Shown: piece by piece, positions 44,523 to 55,134 of the stretch
How positions within the stretch are numbered: position 1 is the first letter of the stretch
How the letters are laid out: the number at the start of each line of letters is the position of its first letter
Source of the DNA: Danio rerio
Taxonomy: Eukaryota; Chordata; Actinopteri; Cypriniformes; Danionidae
Length of the DNA stretch: 64,000 nt
Direction: 5' to 3'
Assembly (NCBI RefSeq): GCF_049306965.1
Contig: NC_133182.1
Coordinates: forward strand, 53,638,501 to 53,702,500
Translations under genes and position numbers: made by a program
The notes under the pieces: generated by a model
Seen by the model: the letters and a program-made list of their open reading frames with translations, nothing else
Databases searched by the model: none
Told to the model about the DNA's origin: nothing

Positions 44523-45168
44523 TGTTCTGCCACCAAATGCTCCTTGCATATGTTAACAGACAGATAACTCCTCTACCAACCACCACGCTGAAGCGGATAC
44601 TCTGCTCACTCCGTTTATTTGGTGACAGGAAGTAGGTGTAAAACTAAAAAAGAGCAACATTGAATTTAGATACACTAAAGAAAGGAAATATTTCACATAT
44701 GCATTCCTATTGTAACATAAGCACACATGAATAACAGTGTGTATACATTTATGCAAACAAAAATAATGTAACACCTAATATCTCTTATTTTAAACTGTAT
44801 ATTGACTAAACTGCATCATGTTGGATCAAATAAATGCTAAACTGTATGTAACAGCAACCTATTTCACTCACCAGAGCATAACACAATTGACATATCACAA
44901 CACGCATGTCTGAATAAAGATTCATCTAAAAGTCTGTACTCAACACAAAATACTATCAAATAACTGTGAATTATACTTTAACATAAGATTACATACCAAC
45001 GATGCTCCCATAAAACAAGAAATGTAGCAGATGGCTGAGAATGAGATATCTACAATAGCAGGCTGCTTTCCTGCATGCAACAGACTGATGCTGGTCTCAT
45101 ACTGATGACATCACCAACAAGTGACTCTTAAAGGAGCCAGCACCCTTAAACTAGTATCACACATGACA
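44523..45168 (-). repeat. BEL/Pao 3' LTR
   Basis: On the minus strand it begins TGTCATGTGTGATAC after a purine-rich GACGGGGAG tract and ends GGTGGCAGAACA, a TG...CA unit of 646 bp. It includes an AATAAA near its end (in accaaataaacggag). Confidence 0.7.
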
Positions 45169-45209
45169 CTCCCCGTCTGGTATCACAAGATACCAAACAC
45201 ACAACTAAG

Positions 45210-48200
45210 CTATGAGAAGGATAAACCAGTCCTAGTATTAGTCGGGGGAATTAGCATCACCACTTCAGTTATGGGTCTAATGAACATTTTTGACACTTCT
45301 TTGTCCATGACCTTGATCTCCACTTTTCGTACCCTTCCATCTTCACTTGGGAACACTCGTACGATGCGCCCCAGAGGCCACTGATTATGTTTAAACAGTT
45401 GGTCTTTCATAAGAACCACACTGCCCTCCTTGATGTCTTGTTTTTTCGTTTGCCATTTCTTTCTAGGTTGCAATGTGGAGAGGCATTGCTTTCTCCACCT
45501 GTCCCAAAAGGTTGATGCCAAACTTTGAACCTGTTTCCACTGTTTTCTGTAAAGGTCAGCATGATCGAACTCTCCTGGTGGACAAGGACTGTACTTGTGG
45601 GTTAGTAATGTTGAAGGGGTAAGTATGAGTGAGTCTTCTGGGTCCATAGAAACCGGTACCAGGGGTCTAGAATTTATTATTGTCGTCACCTACACCATGA
45701 ATGTAACAAGAACCTTGTGTGAGATTTTTTGATGATCCCATCTGCAGCATCATTGAGTCCAAAATCCTCCGAGTTACTCCAATCATTCTCTCCCACACTC
45801 CTCCCATGTGAGAAGCATGGGGAGGGTTGAAGATCCATGAACATCCTTGATCTGCAAGAAACTTTGTGACCTTAAGTTCATCCAAGTTGGAAGGAATGTC
45901 CAGTTCTCTGCACGCTCCTACAAAATTAGTTCCTCGATCCGACCGTATTTGCTTAACTGGACCACGAATTGCAATGAAGCGTCTCAAGGGGTTTATGAAA
46001 CAAGATGTGTCCATAGATTCCATTAGTTCGATTTGGACAGCTCTGATGGTTAAACAGGTGAACAACACTGCCCATCTCTTGTTGTAGACGAGTCCTCCCC
46101 TAGTGCGGCGGGCTGAAATGGTCCAAGGACCAAACACATCAGTTCCTACGTAAGTAAATGGAGGTTCGGTGTTGACTCTGTCCATTGGCAGATTGGCCGT
46201 CATCTGTGTTTCACTTTTACCACGCAGTTTTCGACAAATCACACATCCAAAGATAAGGGAACATATGCATCTTTTAACACCCAAGATCCAAAAGCCTGCC
46301 ATACGAACAGCACCTTCCGTGAAGTGCCTCCCTTGGTGTTGTGATTGTTCATGGTAATGTCTCACTATCAAAATTGCCATGGTGTAGTCGTGGAATGATG
46401 ATGGGATTGTTTTCATCAATTCCAGTATTCACTCGAGGCATACGACCACCTACTCTCATAAGACCATTCTCATCTATTATGTGGTTAAGCGTGAAGAGGG
46501 GACTGCTTTTCGGGATATTTTTGTTATCTTTGATGCATTTGAATTACTCTGTGAAAGCTTCCTGTTGCACCGCACGTATGATGACATTTTTTGCTTGGCT
46601 TAACTCATCTACGCTGACCATACAATGATGCCACCCTTTGCAGTCCTTCCCTTCTTTGACCAGCTCTCCTTTATAGGTCCGTACAATGTGTATTAGGCAT
46701 GCAATAGCACGAATGAGATCCTTCCAATTGGAGAAGCGCTCAAAGCAATTTGAGCTTAACTGACTGTCCATCATTAAGGTGATAAATGCCAATATTTCTG
46801 CTCGGACTTCGACATCAGTCACAGGATCAACAAGATCAAACGGGCCTGAGGAGGAGTATGTCCGGTTCCAGCTAGACAAGAATGATGGACCAGTAAGCCA
46901 TGTTGTGTCCTTCAGACAGGCTGCAGGTACGGATCTTGTTGCATGGTCTGCTGGATTATGCTCACTAGGAACGAAATGCCATTGCTGTGGGTGCATGCTT
47001 TTCCTGATTCTTAGAACTCGGTTATTCACAAAAATGTGGAACCTGCGCTTCTCGTTATGAATATATCCAAGTACAACCTTGCTGTCAGAAAAGAATTTCA
47101 CACTGTCAAACTCTTTGTCCATCTCAGACAGTATGATGTCAGACATCTGCACAGCAAACACCGCACTGCAAAGCTCCAGTCGAGAAATATTTAGCACTGG
47201 TCAGGGGGCTAGCTTGGCTTTTCCCAAGATGAAGCTTATTTTGCAGTTTCCATCAGGACTTGAACTTTTAAGATAAGCTACTGCGGCTATAGCAGAGACG
47301 GAAGCATCTGAAAAGATGCAAAGCTCTCTGTGTGAAACTTCAGAAGAGAAATCTTTTGTATAATGTCTTGGTATTTGCAAGTGTTGAAGTTCTTGAAGAT
47401 AATTTTTCCATTGTTGCCAAGTTTTCCTTTTTTCTGCAGGCAATGGAGCATCCCAGTCACATGAATCAGTGGTGAGTTTTTTTTATCAGAGCCTTCCTAT
47501 GGTTGACAACTGGTGCCGCAAACCCAAAGGAGTCATATACGCCATTCACAGTGGAGAGGACACCACGATGTGCGAATGGTTTAGTATCACATGACAGCTG
47601 AAACGTGATGGAGTAAGTTGGAATCTCCATACAGACACAAAGAGTACGCTGTACTGGCATTGCACCGTTACCCATGTCCATGTCCATTAGAGTACTAGCT
47701 TGATCTTCCATAGGGAATTGGTCCATAACTTCTTTGCTGTTGGAAGCCATTTTATGTAGTTTCAAATTTGACCTTGCTAAGGCTGCTTGAGTGTTCTTGA
47801 GGAGATCAATTGCAGCTGCTGCAGATGGTACCGATCTTAAACCATCATCCACATTGAAATCCCTTTCTACAAACCTTCCAACGTCTGCTCCAAACTCTTG
47901 CTGAGCCTCTTTTGCTGTTTGTCTAAGGCCGTAAATCGCCACAGCAGGAGAAGGACTGTTCCCAAAGATATGAACCTTTATCCTGTACTCAATGACATTC
48001 TTCTCTGGGTCATTATCTTCATACCAGAGGAACCTAAGAAAGTTCCTATCCTCTGGCCTGACAAGGAAGCAATGGAACATTTGTTGAATATCTGTAGTGA
48101 TTGCTACAGCTTCCTTTCTAAAGCGCAAAAGCACCCCAAGAAGCCCATTATTTAGATCTGGGCCCTTTAAAAGTACGTCATTCAGTGACACACCGTTGAA

Positions 48201-48368
48201 CTGACAACTTGAATAGAAGACCACCCTGATCTGATCCGGCTTCTTCGGGTGATAAACAACAAAAAGAGGCAAGTACCAGCACTCATCCTGAAGCTTAAGT
48301 GGTGGGGCAATCTCTGCATGCCCTTTCGCCATTATCTTTTCCATGAATGCAAAAAAGTGTTCTTTCAT
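45210..48368 (-). pseudogene. BEL/Pao pol region: RT, RNase H, integrase
   Basis: Recognisable BEL/Pao pol parts in order along the minus strand. Reverse transcriptase lies toward 48.3-47.5 kb (FLRFLWYEDN, and the active-site-like NVDDG). A ribonuclease H/linker region lies at about 47.4-46.5 kb (FVPSEHNPADHATR). Integrase follows, with a zinc-binding part and catalytic core at about 46.4-45.7 kb (RSDRGTNFVGA, HMGGVWERMIG), then a basic C-terminal part to 45.2 kb (LGRIVRVFPSEDG). A fossil in a few pieces. Confidence 0.8.
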
Positions 48369-48412
48369 CAGAGGTTTTTTGGAAAAAGACCACTCCAGAG
48401 ATCTGAAACGAA

Positions 48413-51232
48413 CTAAAGCTGTGCCTTGTTGTTTGGTAGGCGTCGTCTCTCAGGTTTAAATGGAAGTGGAGCAACCCAGCTATTCCTCTCATCTTTGTAG
48501 AAGCCTTCCTTCATGATATGGAGAAAAGTCTGGTCTTCGACAGACAGAGCTAGCTTCTCATCATCCTTTGTTTGTCTGAAGACATCCCCTTCAGTGTGAT
48601 GCCCCTCTTCCAAACCAGGTTTTGTAGAAATAGCCATAGTTTGAACACTTAAAGTTGGACCATAAACATTTTCTTTGATGTGATAAATGTTGGGGCATGG
48701 CTTGAAAAGTGATTGGCGACCACTATCCAGTGTGTTGGTGAAGAGAACATTGACTCTATCAGGCTTGTGCACGTTTCCTAGACAAACGTCACCTATTATG
48801 ACCCAGCCAAGGTCTAACTTCAGAGCATAAGGGGCATCACGGGGTCCATTAATGTATTTTATCACTTTATGCACCTTTATGATATCCCTTCCAAGTAACA
48901 TCATGATTGGAGCATTTGGCTCGATTTCTGGGATATGCCTAGCAATATCCTTCAAATGTGGATGATGAAGAGTAACTTGAGGGGTGGGTATCTCAGAACG
49001 ATCATCTGGGATGTCATCACATTCTACTAAGGTAGGTAAAGAGTGAATAACACCACCATCAATTGATGCAACTTGAAACCCATGTGCTCTCCTCCCTGTC
49101 TTTTGAGAGACCCCAGCACAAGTTTTAAGATTATAGGAAGAGCTGTCACAATCCACATTGAAAACATCAAAGAATTTTGATCTCACCAAAGATCGATTAC
49201 TTTGGTCATCGATGATGGCATAAACCCTGATGGCTTTCTCCATTTGATTTGTTGGAAACACTGACACAAGGCAGATTTTGGAGCATGTTTTGCTGCTTAA
49301 ACCGCTCCCACAGACTTCTGTACATTTGGTAGACACATCATTTTCAGAATGATCTAACTTTTCCCCGCCATAATCTTTGGTGAGTGTTTGAGTTTTCACA
49401 AGTGGATAAACAGGTTTTGGATGTAGCAGGGAATGGTGCGCTTCACTGCCACATTCAGTACATTTGACAAGTTTGTCACAATTCCTTGCAATGTGTTTTG
49501 TCGATAAGACACATCTGAAACAAATCGCATTCTGCTTCAAAAAGGCCTTGCGATCTTTGATAGATTTCTCTCTAAAACCACGACATTTGTCGAAAGGATG
49601 TGGTTTCTTATGCATAGGACAAAACTTTGCTAAGTCTACCTCAGTTTCACCAGTCGTTGTCTTTTGAGCGGAGATGTCTGTTTTGTAAGCTGTTATGGAC
49701 ATTTTGTTGGTGGCCCTGGAGTGTTCTGGCCTTGAATGATCAGACTGAAAGGGAAGAGCAAAGCTAGGATCATTCCGCATTTTGGCTTGCTCTACAACAA
49801 AGTTAACCAGCACAGAAAATGGAGGGAAAGGTACTCTGTGTTGTTGTTTGAAAGTATAGCCCAGAGTCATCCATTTATCTTGTAGGTTAAAAGGTAGCTT
49901 TTGCACTATGCTGGCTATGCCACGAGCTGTGTCTAAGCATGCAAGACCCTGAAGCATTCCTTCAGATTTCGCTACCAGAAGCTCCATTAGGAGGTCTCCT
50001 AACTCCCGGAGTTTCTTCCATTCTTTGTTTGAAATCTTTGGAAAACTCTCCAGTCTTCGGAGTAGTGAGCTTTCTACAACCTCTGGTGCATCAAAACAGT
50101 CATCTAAACGTTCCCAAATCATTGAGAGACCTCTGTCTGGGTTTTTCACATGCACCGCTCTGATGCGTTTAGCTTGCTCCCTAGAATCTGCTTCTAACCA
50201 TTTGACCAAGAGATCCATCTCCTCCTTAGCTGATAGATTAAGATCCCTGGTGGCAGTGAAAAATGATGCTTTCCAATATCTATAGCTTTCAGGAAGATCA
50301 TCAAATTGTAATAGGCCTGTGGAAATTATTTCTCTTCTTGCCATGAACCTAACTAGGTCAGACATATTAGCACCCGCGTTTGTATGAGGTGTGCTTGTAT
50401 GAAATTGAACATGAGGTGGGGTTGAAGCATATGATTTGTTCTGGGGGTAGCTGTTGGCATTCCTATTCTTATCCTGTGACTGCCTGGTATGATGCGAGCA
50501 TGGATGAGCTGTCAAATGGCTGGGATTATCAGGTGGTCTCACATGAGTGAAGTAAGGATCTTGTCTGTGTTTGACAGATGGAGAGAGTTTTAAATACTGT
50601 GACACCCTATGATCATACTCGTCAATATAAGGAGTAAATTTGCAAGCTTTTTCGGGTCCTTTGCACCAAGTGTGTGTTTCTTTGTCTGGGACAATCCCTG
50701 AAACATCCTGGCAATGTTCGACATCAGCTAAATAGTGCTCCTCTGATTTATATATGGGCAGTTGTGCTATACTTGCATGAAGAGGCTCCATTAATGGGGG
50801 TGGTGGTATATATTCTGTTTGTTTATCAGCTTGCAGTCTAGCTTGTTCTTGCACATACTCGTTAGTTCTTTGAGTAGTGGTATAAGAGCCTGAGGTAAGT
50901 TGATTGCTGGATTTGTGACTTGATAATTTGTCACAGCTTAGTGCTGTCATAACTGCTTCAGCTTTTGCTACTGCCACAGCAGCTTCCCTTTCAACGTCCA
51001 ATACTGCTAATTGTGCCTCTAAACATGCTCTCTCTGCATCCAAACGTGCCCGTTGCATCTTTATCTGCATCTCCTTTTCAGCAAATTTAACTTTGGCTTT
51101 AGCTTCTTCAGCTTCTGCAAGGGCAATAGCGACAGCAGAATTAGCAGCTGAGCTTTTTGAACATTTGGAGGACATTGACTGTTTGGACAAAGTCACAAGA
51201 CTGCTTTGATTTGGAATCTCTGAATTTTCCAT
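48413..51232 (-). CDS. BEL/Pao Gag-protease open reading frame (939 aa)
   Basis: A long uninterrupted frame of a BEL/Pao fossil. An Ala/Lys/Glu-rich coiled-coil N-terminus (about residues 25-115) is followed by a Pao-type Gag region (about 290-500, ISTGLLQFDDLPESYRYWKASF marks its start), then two Cys/His clusters (CFRCVLSTKHIARNC and CTECGSEAHHSLLH) and an aspartic-protease-like domain with AIIDDQSNRSLV and LLGRDII. This arrangement is the standard Gag-protease half of the family. Codon content and length are like those of active relatives; the element as a whole is a broken fossil. Confidence 0.85.
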   Translation of the reverse strand: MENSEIPNQSSLVTLSKQSMSSKCSKSSAANSAVAIALAEAEEAKAKVKFAEKEMQIKMQRARLDAERACLEAQLAVLDVEREAAVAVAKAEAVMTALSCDKLSSHKSSNQLTSGSYTTTQRTNEYVQEQARLQADKQTEYIPPPPLMEPLHASIAQLPIYKSEEHYLADVEHCQDVSGIVPDKETHTWCKGPEKACKFTPYIDEYDHRVSQYLKLSPSVKHRQDPYFTHVRPPDNPSHLTAHPCSHHTRQSQDKNRNANSYPQNKSYASTPPHVQFHTSTPHTNAGANMSDLVRFMARREIISTGLLQFDDLPESYRYWKASFFTATRDLNLSAKEEMDLLVKWLEADSREQAKRIRAVHVKNPDRGLSMIWERLDDCFDAPEVVESSLLRRLESFPKISNKEWKKLRELGDLLMELLVAKSEGMLQGLACLDTARGIASIVQKLPFNLQDKWMTLGYTFKQQHRVPFPPFSVLVNFVVEQAKMRNDPSFALPFQSDHSRPEHSRATNKMSITAYKTDISAQKTTTGETEVDLAKFCPMHKKPHPFDKCRGFREKSIKDRKAFLKQNAICFRCVLSTKHIARNCDKLVKCTECGSEAHHSLLHPKPVYPLVKTQTLTKDYGGEKLDHSENDVSTKCTEVCGSGLSSKTCSKICLVSVFPTNQMEKAIRVYAIIDDQSNRSLVRSKFFDVFNVDCDSSSYNLKTCAGVSQKTGRRAHGFQVASIDGGVIHSLPTLVECDDIPDDRSEIPTPQVTLHHPHLKDIARHIPEIEPNAPIMMLLGRDIIKVHKVIKYINGPRDAPYALKLDLGWVIIGDVCLGNVHKPDRVNVLFTNTLDSGRQSLFKPCPNIYHIKENVYGPTLSVQTMAISTKPGLEEGHHTEGDVFRQTKDDEKLALSVEDQTFLHIMKEGFYKDERNSWVAPLPFKPERRRLPNNKAQL

Positions 51233-51336
51233 AATGTAGTAGAGGCCAGTCTCACAGACGTATGGCTCTGTTCCTTAATCACACTGAAAGACACGCTCAA
51301 TTCTTCACTGCTGTAGATCTGTCTGTGAGGAAGCCG

Positions 51337-51460
51337 TTGTTTTACTTCTACTTCCTGTCACCAAATAAACGGAGTGAGCAGAGCATCCGCTTTAGCGTGG
51401 TGATTGGTAGAGGAGTTATCTGTCTGTTAACATATGCAAGGAGCATTGGGTGGCAGAACA
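51337..51460 (+). repeat. Inverted copy of the BEL LTR end
   Basis: About 124 bp nearly identical to the last part of the 44523-45168 LTR but in the opposite orientation: cttcctgtcaccaaataaac on + here, on - there. Both end in ggcagaaca. Only about five substitutions separate them. Confidence 0.85.
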
Positions 51461-51869
51461 TTTGGGTTTGTGTCATTTTAAATGATCAGTCTCGTTATGC
51501 GCTGATTTTCATTTTTCTGTGTTTGGGGGAAGCAGCCGAGTCAGCCGACCCAATATATGAGCAGGCATGAGGATTCTCGCTATGACCACCGGTGTAATAC
51601 CGCTCTTTGTTATTAGCTGATGTTTGTTAACGATGATGTGTACAGTGTTAGATTTTATATTTTGCGGACATTTGCGCTGAACACGCAGTGAATGCAACGC
51701 CTCGAGATTCGGGCACCTCCTCCGAAAGCACTCGAGTGATCTCTGCTCGGCTGACGGATCAACATTCTCCATGTCATGATCGCTGTCATCGGCACTGTTT
51801 TGTTGTAACTTTAGGTGGGGTTTGCAAATCTGTGTGTACTTTTCATTCTTCAGCTGTTTGCATTTCCCG
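51461..51869. other. Unassigned DNA right of the BEL element
   Basis: GC-moderate. It contains an 87-codon minus frame (51772-51509, starting MENVDPSAEQRSLE) that I do not recognise. No splice context was found, so it is not called a gene. Confidence 0.35.
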
Positions 51870-52013
51870 CATTTGTTTTTAAGACTTTAAAGCATTTTGA
51901 GCAGACTCCTGGTTGTAATAAAGTCTAGTTTTTCTCAATTCTGCAATCTCTGAATCCAATGCAAAATCACAAAAAAGTCTAAAATTTTTGCGATCCTGCA
52001 AAATTCTTAATTA
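51870..52013 (+). repeat. Left arm of a 1.9 kb-spaced inverted repeat
   Basis: Inverse of 53913-54064 with scattered differences; shared blocks include gactcctggttgtaataaag and ttctgcaatctct. Confidence 0.85.
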
Positions 52014-52734
52014 TGACAAGAATTTACACATTTAGTCCGCAATTATTATATAATTTGGGTCAAATTATATTAATATGCTCATATCAATCATAAAACTATG
52101 AGATAAAAGTGAAGGAGAATCTTAGTCTTTGTTATTCTAAGTCATGTCATTTTGAGTGTGTTAATGTGAACAATGAGCCTGGTCCCCTCTCTTTGCAAGG
52201 GTGTCAGTCTGGAGTTTGCTACAGCAAAAACTTGAGGCGTAGCAGGCGGTTAAAACGCGAAGCGCGCAGGACGCAAAAAGCTGGATTTATACGTGCGATA
52301 AACCCTCACAGCCATTAGTAAACCATTCAAAAGAGGCGCCTTTTAACGCATAAAGCACGTTCTGTATGATCGGCCCCTAAGGTTGTAGTCTTTAAAAACA
52401 ATAATAGCCTACTTTCTTAGCATATTAGACCTACCGTTTTCTGTCTGATACTGGTAAAGAAGTATTTTGTTGTCCATTCTTCCTTAAACACACGACATTC
52501 AGAGTCAGTTTTTCTTTTTTTTCTTTTTTGCCTGACTCATTTTCAGTCATTAACGGTCGTGTACATTTTAATTTCCGAGAGTGTGTTCTAATCATTAATT
52601 TGCTAATTCTGAACCAAATCGTTACTCAGAAGCAGCACTTTAAAAACTCTCTCGTGGGCCGGATGAAAGTGTTCAGCCGACCGCATATGGCCCGCAGGCC
52701 ATAGTTTGCCCACCTCTGCTTTATATTCATAGAG
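52014..52734. other. Repeat-like DNA between the inverted arms
   Basis: Holds a GC-rich patch (about 52230-52380) and ends with ggcccgcaggccatagtttg, the terminus type of a common Danio DNA repeat. No gene is seen. Confidence 0.4.
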
Positions 52735-53212
52735 TGTGTCGTGTGTATAGAGTGTATTATGTGTGCATATGTATAGGGTGTATCAAATAGAGTGTACAGT
52801 AGTGTGTATCATGTGTGGATATGTATAGAATGTATAATGAATGTACAGTATATGTATGGAGTGTATCATGTGTGTATATGTATACAGTGTATAGTGTTTA
52901 TATGTATGTAATGTATCATGTGTTTATATGTATGGGGTGTATCGTGTGCATATGTATCGTATGGTTATATGTATGGAGTGTATTATGTGTTTATATGCAT
53001 TAAGTGTATAAAGTGTGCATATGTATTGTGTGTGTGTGTGTGTGTATGTAGTGTATAGAGAGTATATTTGTATAAAGTTTATCCTGAGTATATATGTATA
53101 AAGTGTATTGTGTGCTTATGTATGGAGTGTATTATGTGTGCGTAAGTGTATAGAGTGTGTATTTTGTGTGCATTTGTATAGTGTATCATGTGTGTATATG
53201 TATAGAGACAAG
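52735..53212. repeat. Minisatellite, first block
   Basis: Degenerate tandem units near 26 bp, of the type gtgtatcatgtgtgtatatg + tatgga. In translation they give YHVCICME-like repeats in several frames, which explains the open frames here. Confidence 0.8.
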
Positions 53213-53912
53213 AGCTAAAACATTAGGGATTAAGCCAAAGGAAGGCCTTATAACTCTAATTTCTATGCACAAACCTACTTTTTCCCTCTCTCAGATTTCA
53301 CTCATCGGAGAATCTGACATCGTGCACTTCATTCAGTGCATGTGTTAGGGCTTGCCCTACCGTAATACACCTAAAATAGAGATTGCTGTAAAACTCGTCT
53401 CAGGGAAGCGTTTTCTCTTGTTAACTGCAGGATTAGACTTAAATGAAAACATTTATCGATTTTATGCAGATCATGATATCAGGCATACATGTAAAGTCAT
53501 CCGTGAACAAATTTCCATCATTGTAAGCTGCTTGCTGTTCTGTCTGTTCCACTGCTCTGATTTGTTTGTTAAAGCTTTCTTTTGCAGTCTGAAGCACGTC
53601 AAATGCCCAATTCGCGCCACTAGATACTTACTCTTTGCACTGCCTTCACATGTAAATCACTAGCGCTTCATCCGGGTCTGCTTACTGCACAGACTGCAAA
53701 ACATTTCCTCCCACTCTCATGTTTTGTAATGATTGTGAGGGCGCAGGTGAGACGTCATTTTTCAAGAGGCACTCAAATACATCACATGCACTGCATATGC
53801 AATGTCTATAAGTCATGTAAAACACTAAATTGCAAAGTAAAATAAATTTAATTATATGGTTTGGAAATGGATGTTTTATGAGATTATTTAACTTTTTGCG
53901 CTTTTTTGTGTT
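53213..53912. other. Unassigned DNA between minisatellite and right inverted arm
   Basis: No recognised gene. A 103-codon plus frame at 53352-53663 shows no family features. Confidence 0.4.
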
Positions 53913-54064
53913 TAATTAAGAATTTTTCAGGATCACAAAAATATAAGAGTTTTTCTTGATTTTGCATTGGATTTAGAGATTGCAGAATTGCGAAAAACTT
54001 GGGGGTCTAACTTTATTACAACCAGGAGTCTGCCCAAAATGCTTTACAGTCTTAAAAACATATG
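53913..54064 (-). repeat. Right arm of the 1.9 kb-spaced inverted repeat
   Basis: Inverse partner of 51870-52013. It adjoins the 3' tail of the L2-type LINE on its right. Confidence 0.85.
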
Positions 54065-55000
54065 AAACATTAAAATACATAAAATGATAAGAACACAAGT
54101 GTCAATAAGACAATAAAATGGCATTTTGTACTAATGAAAATCAATCCAAATTCCATAGTCTTGGACTTGCCACTGAAAATAAAGTATCACCCCATTGTTT
54201 GTACCTGAATCTGGGGACCTCCAGCAACAAGTGACCTGCTGACCGTAGGGCTCTGTTCGGTTAATGAACATTTAAAATCTCACATAAATATGAAGGTTAA
54301 AACCATTAACTGCATTAAAAACAAACAAAAGTTGTTTAAAATCAATTCTGAACTTAACAAGGAACCAGTGAAGAGAGTAAAGAACGGGTGTAATGTGCTT
54401 ATGTTTGTGACTTTTCATCAGCATGCAAGCAGTCGCATTTTGCACTAACTGCAACCGATGGTGTAGAGTTTGTTTAATTCCACACAGAGTGCATTGCAAT
54501 AGTCTATACGACAACTGATCTAGGTCAAGCTGGCTCAGAAATGGCTTGATATAGGCAAGAAGGTGACGCTGAAAAAAGTTAGCCTTGATCACTGAATTTA
54601 CCTGTTTATCAAGTTTTCAGGTTTGGAAAGCAGATCATTCAAGACGAAGATCTTATTGGAGAGGAATCTGGTGTCAAACAGGTTTGCACGTACCCTCTTA
54701 CTGTTCACAGACTGCTTAGCAGATCGACTGAGCTGGCGGAGATTCCCAGGCACGCCGCCTCGACTATGGATCCTCATAGGCCGCGAGATGGATGTGGACA
54801 CCCGGTGTCCAGAATGGTCGGCCGTAGCCAGCGATAACAACTCCATGGATCAACGTATATCAAAGTATGTTGTAGGCATTTCATCCCTGCCAGTGACACT
54901 CTTACAGACACTCTAAGTTTGACCAGATGTCCTCCTCTATTTCCATGCCAGCGCGAATGTCTGTTGCGAGGTAGTGCATAGAGAGGGTGCCGAAGATAGG
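54065..55000 (-). mobile_element. L2/CR1-clade LINE, internally deleted (minus)
   Basis: On the minus strand an ORF2 start-like segment (about 54900-54605) contains RGGVPGNLRQL and FLSNKIFVLNDLLS, matching the region ahead of the endonuclease domain. It jumps directly (near 54600) to the reverse-transcriptase C-terminal tail: HRLQLVQNATACMLM, HITPVLYSLHWFLVKFRIDF and LLFVFNAVNG, the hallmark end of L2-type ORF2. Endonuclease and most of the RT are absent, so it is a dead, internally deleted copy of about 0.9 kb. Confidence 0.75.
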
Positions 55001-55134
55001 TAGGCACCGATGCCAGGAAAGGTGGCGGCGGCTACGAATATCCACTGTCAGCACACACAAGTAAGTTGTCCATAGAGTCCCGTATTTTCAGTAGTGACCA
55101 AAGGTCATATACCAGCAGCAATGGGACATTAAAA

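Larger units (their letters stand above)
44523..51232 (-). mobile_element. BEL/Pao LTR retrotransposon fossil (minus)
   Basis: A nearly complete BEL/Pao element reading on the minus strand, about 6.7 kb from gag start to the outer edge of its 3' LTR. Order on the minus strand: Gag with aspartic protease, reverse transcriptase, RNase H, integrase, a purine-rich tract before the LTR, then the 3' LTR. It looks broken, with only a handful of disruptions, mostly in pol. The 5' LTR in normal orientation is not present. Instead, the far side carries an inverted LTR end (51337-51460). The low damage suggests a moderately young insertion, but no paired direct LTRs exist to date it. Confidence 0.85.

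Noticed and set aside
51509-51772. 87-residue minus frame as a BEL envelope or host exon
   Set aside because: No recognised motif, no membrane segment and no splice context; too little to call.
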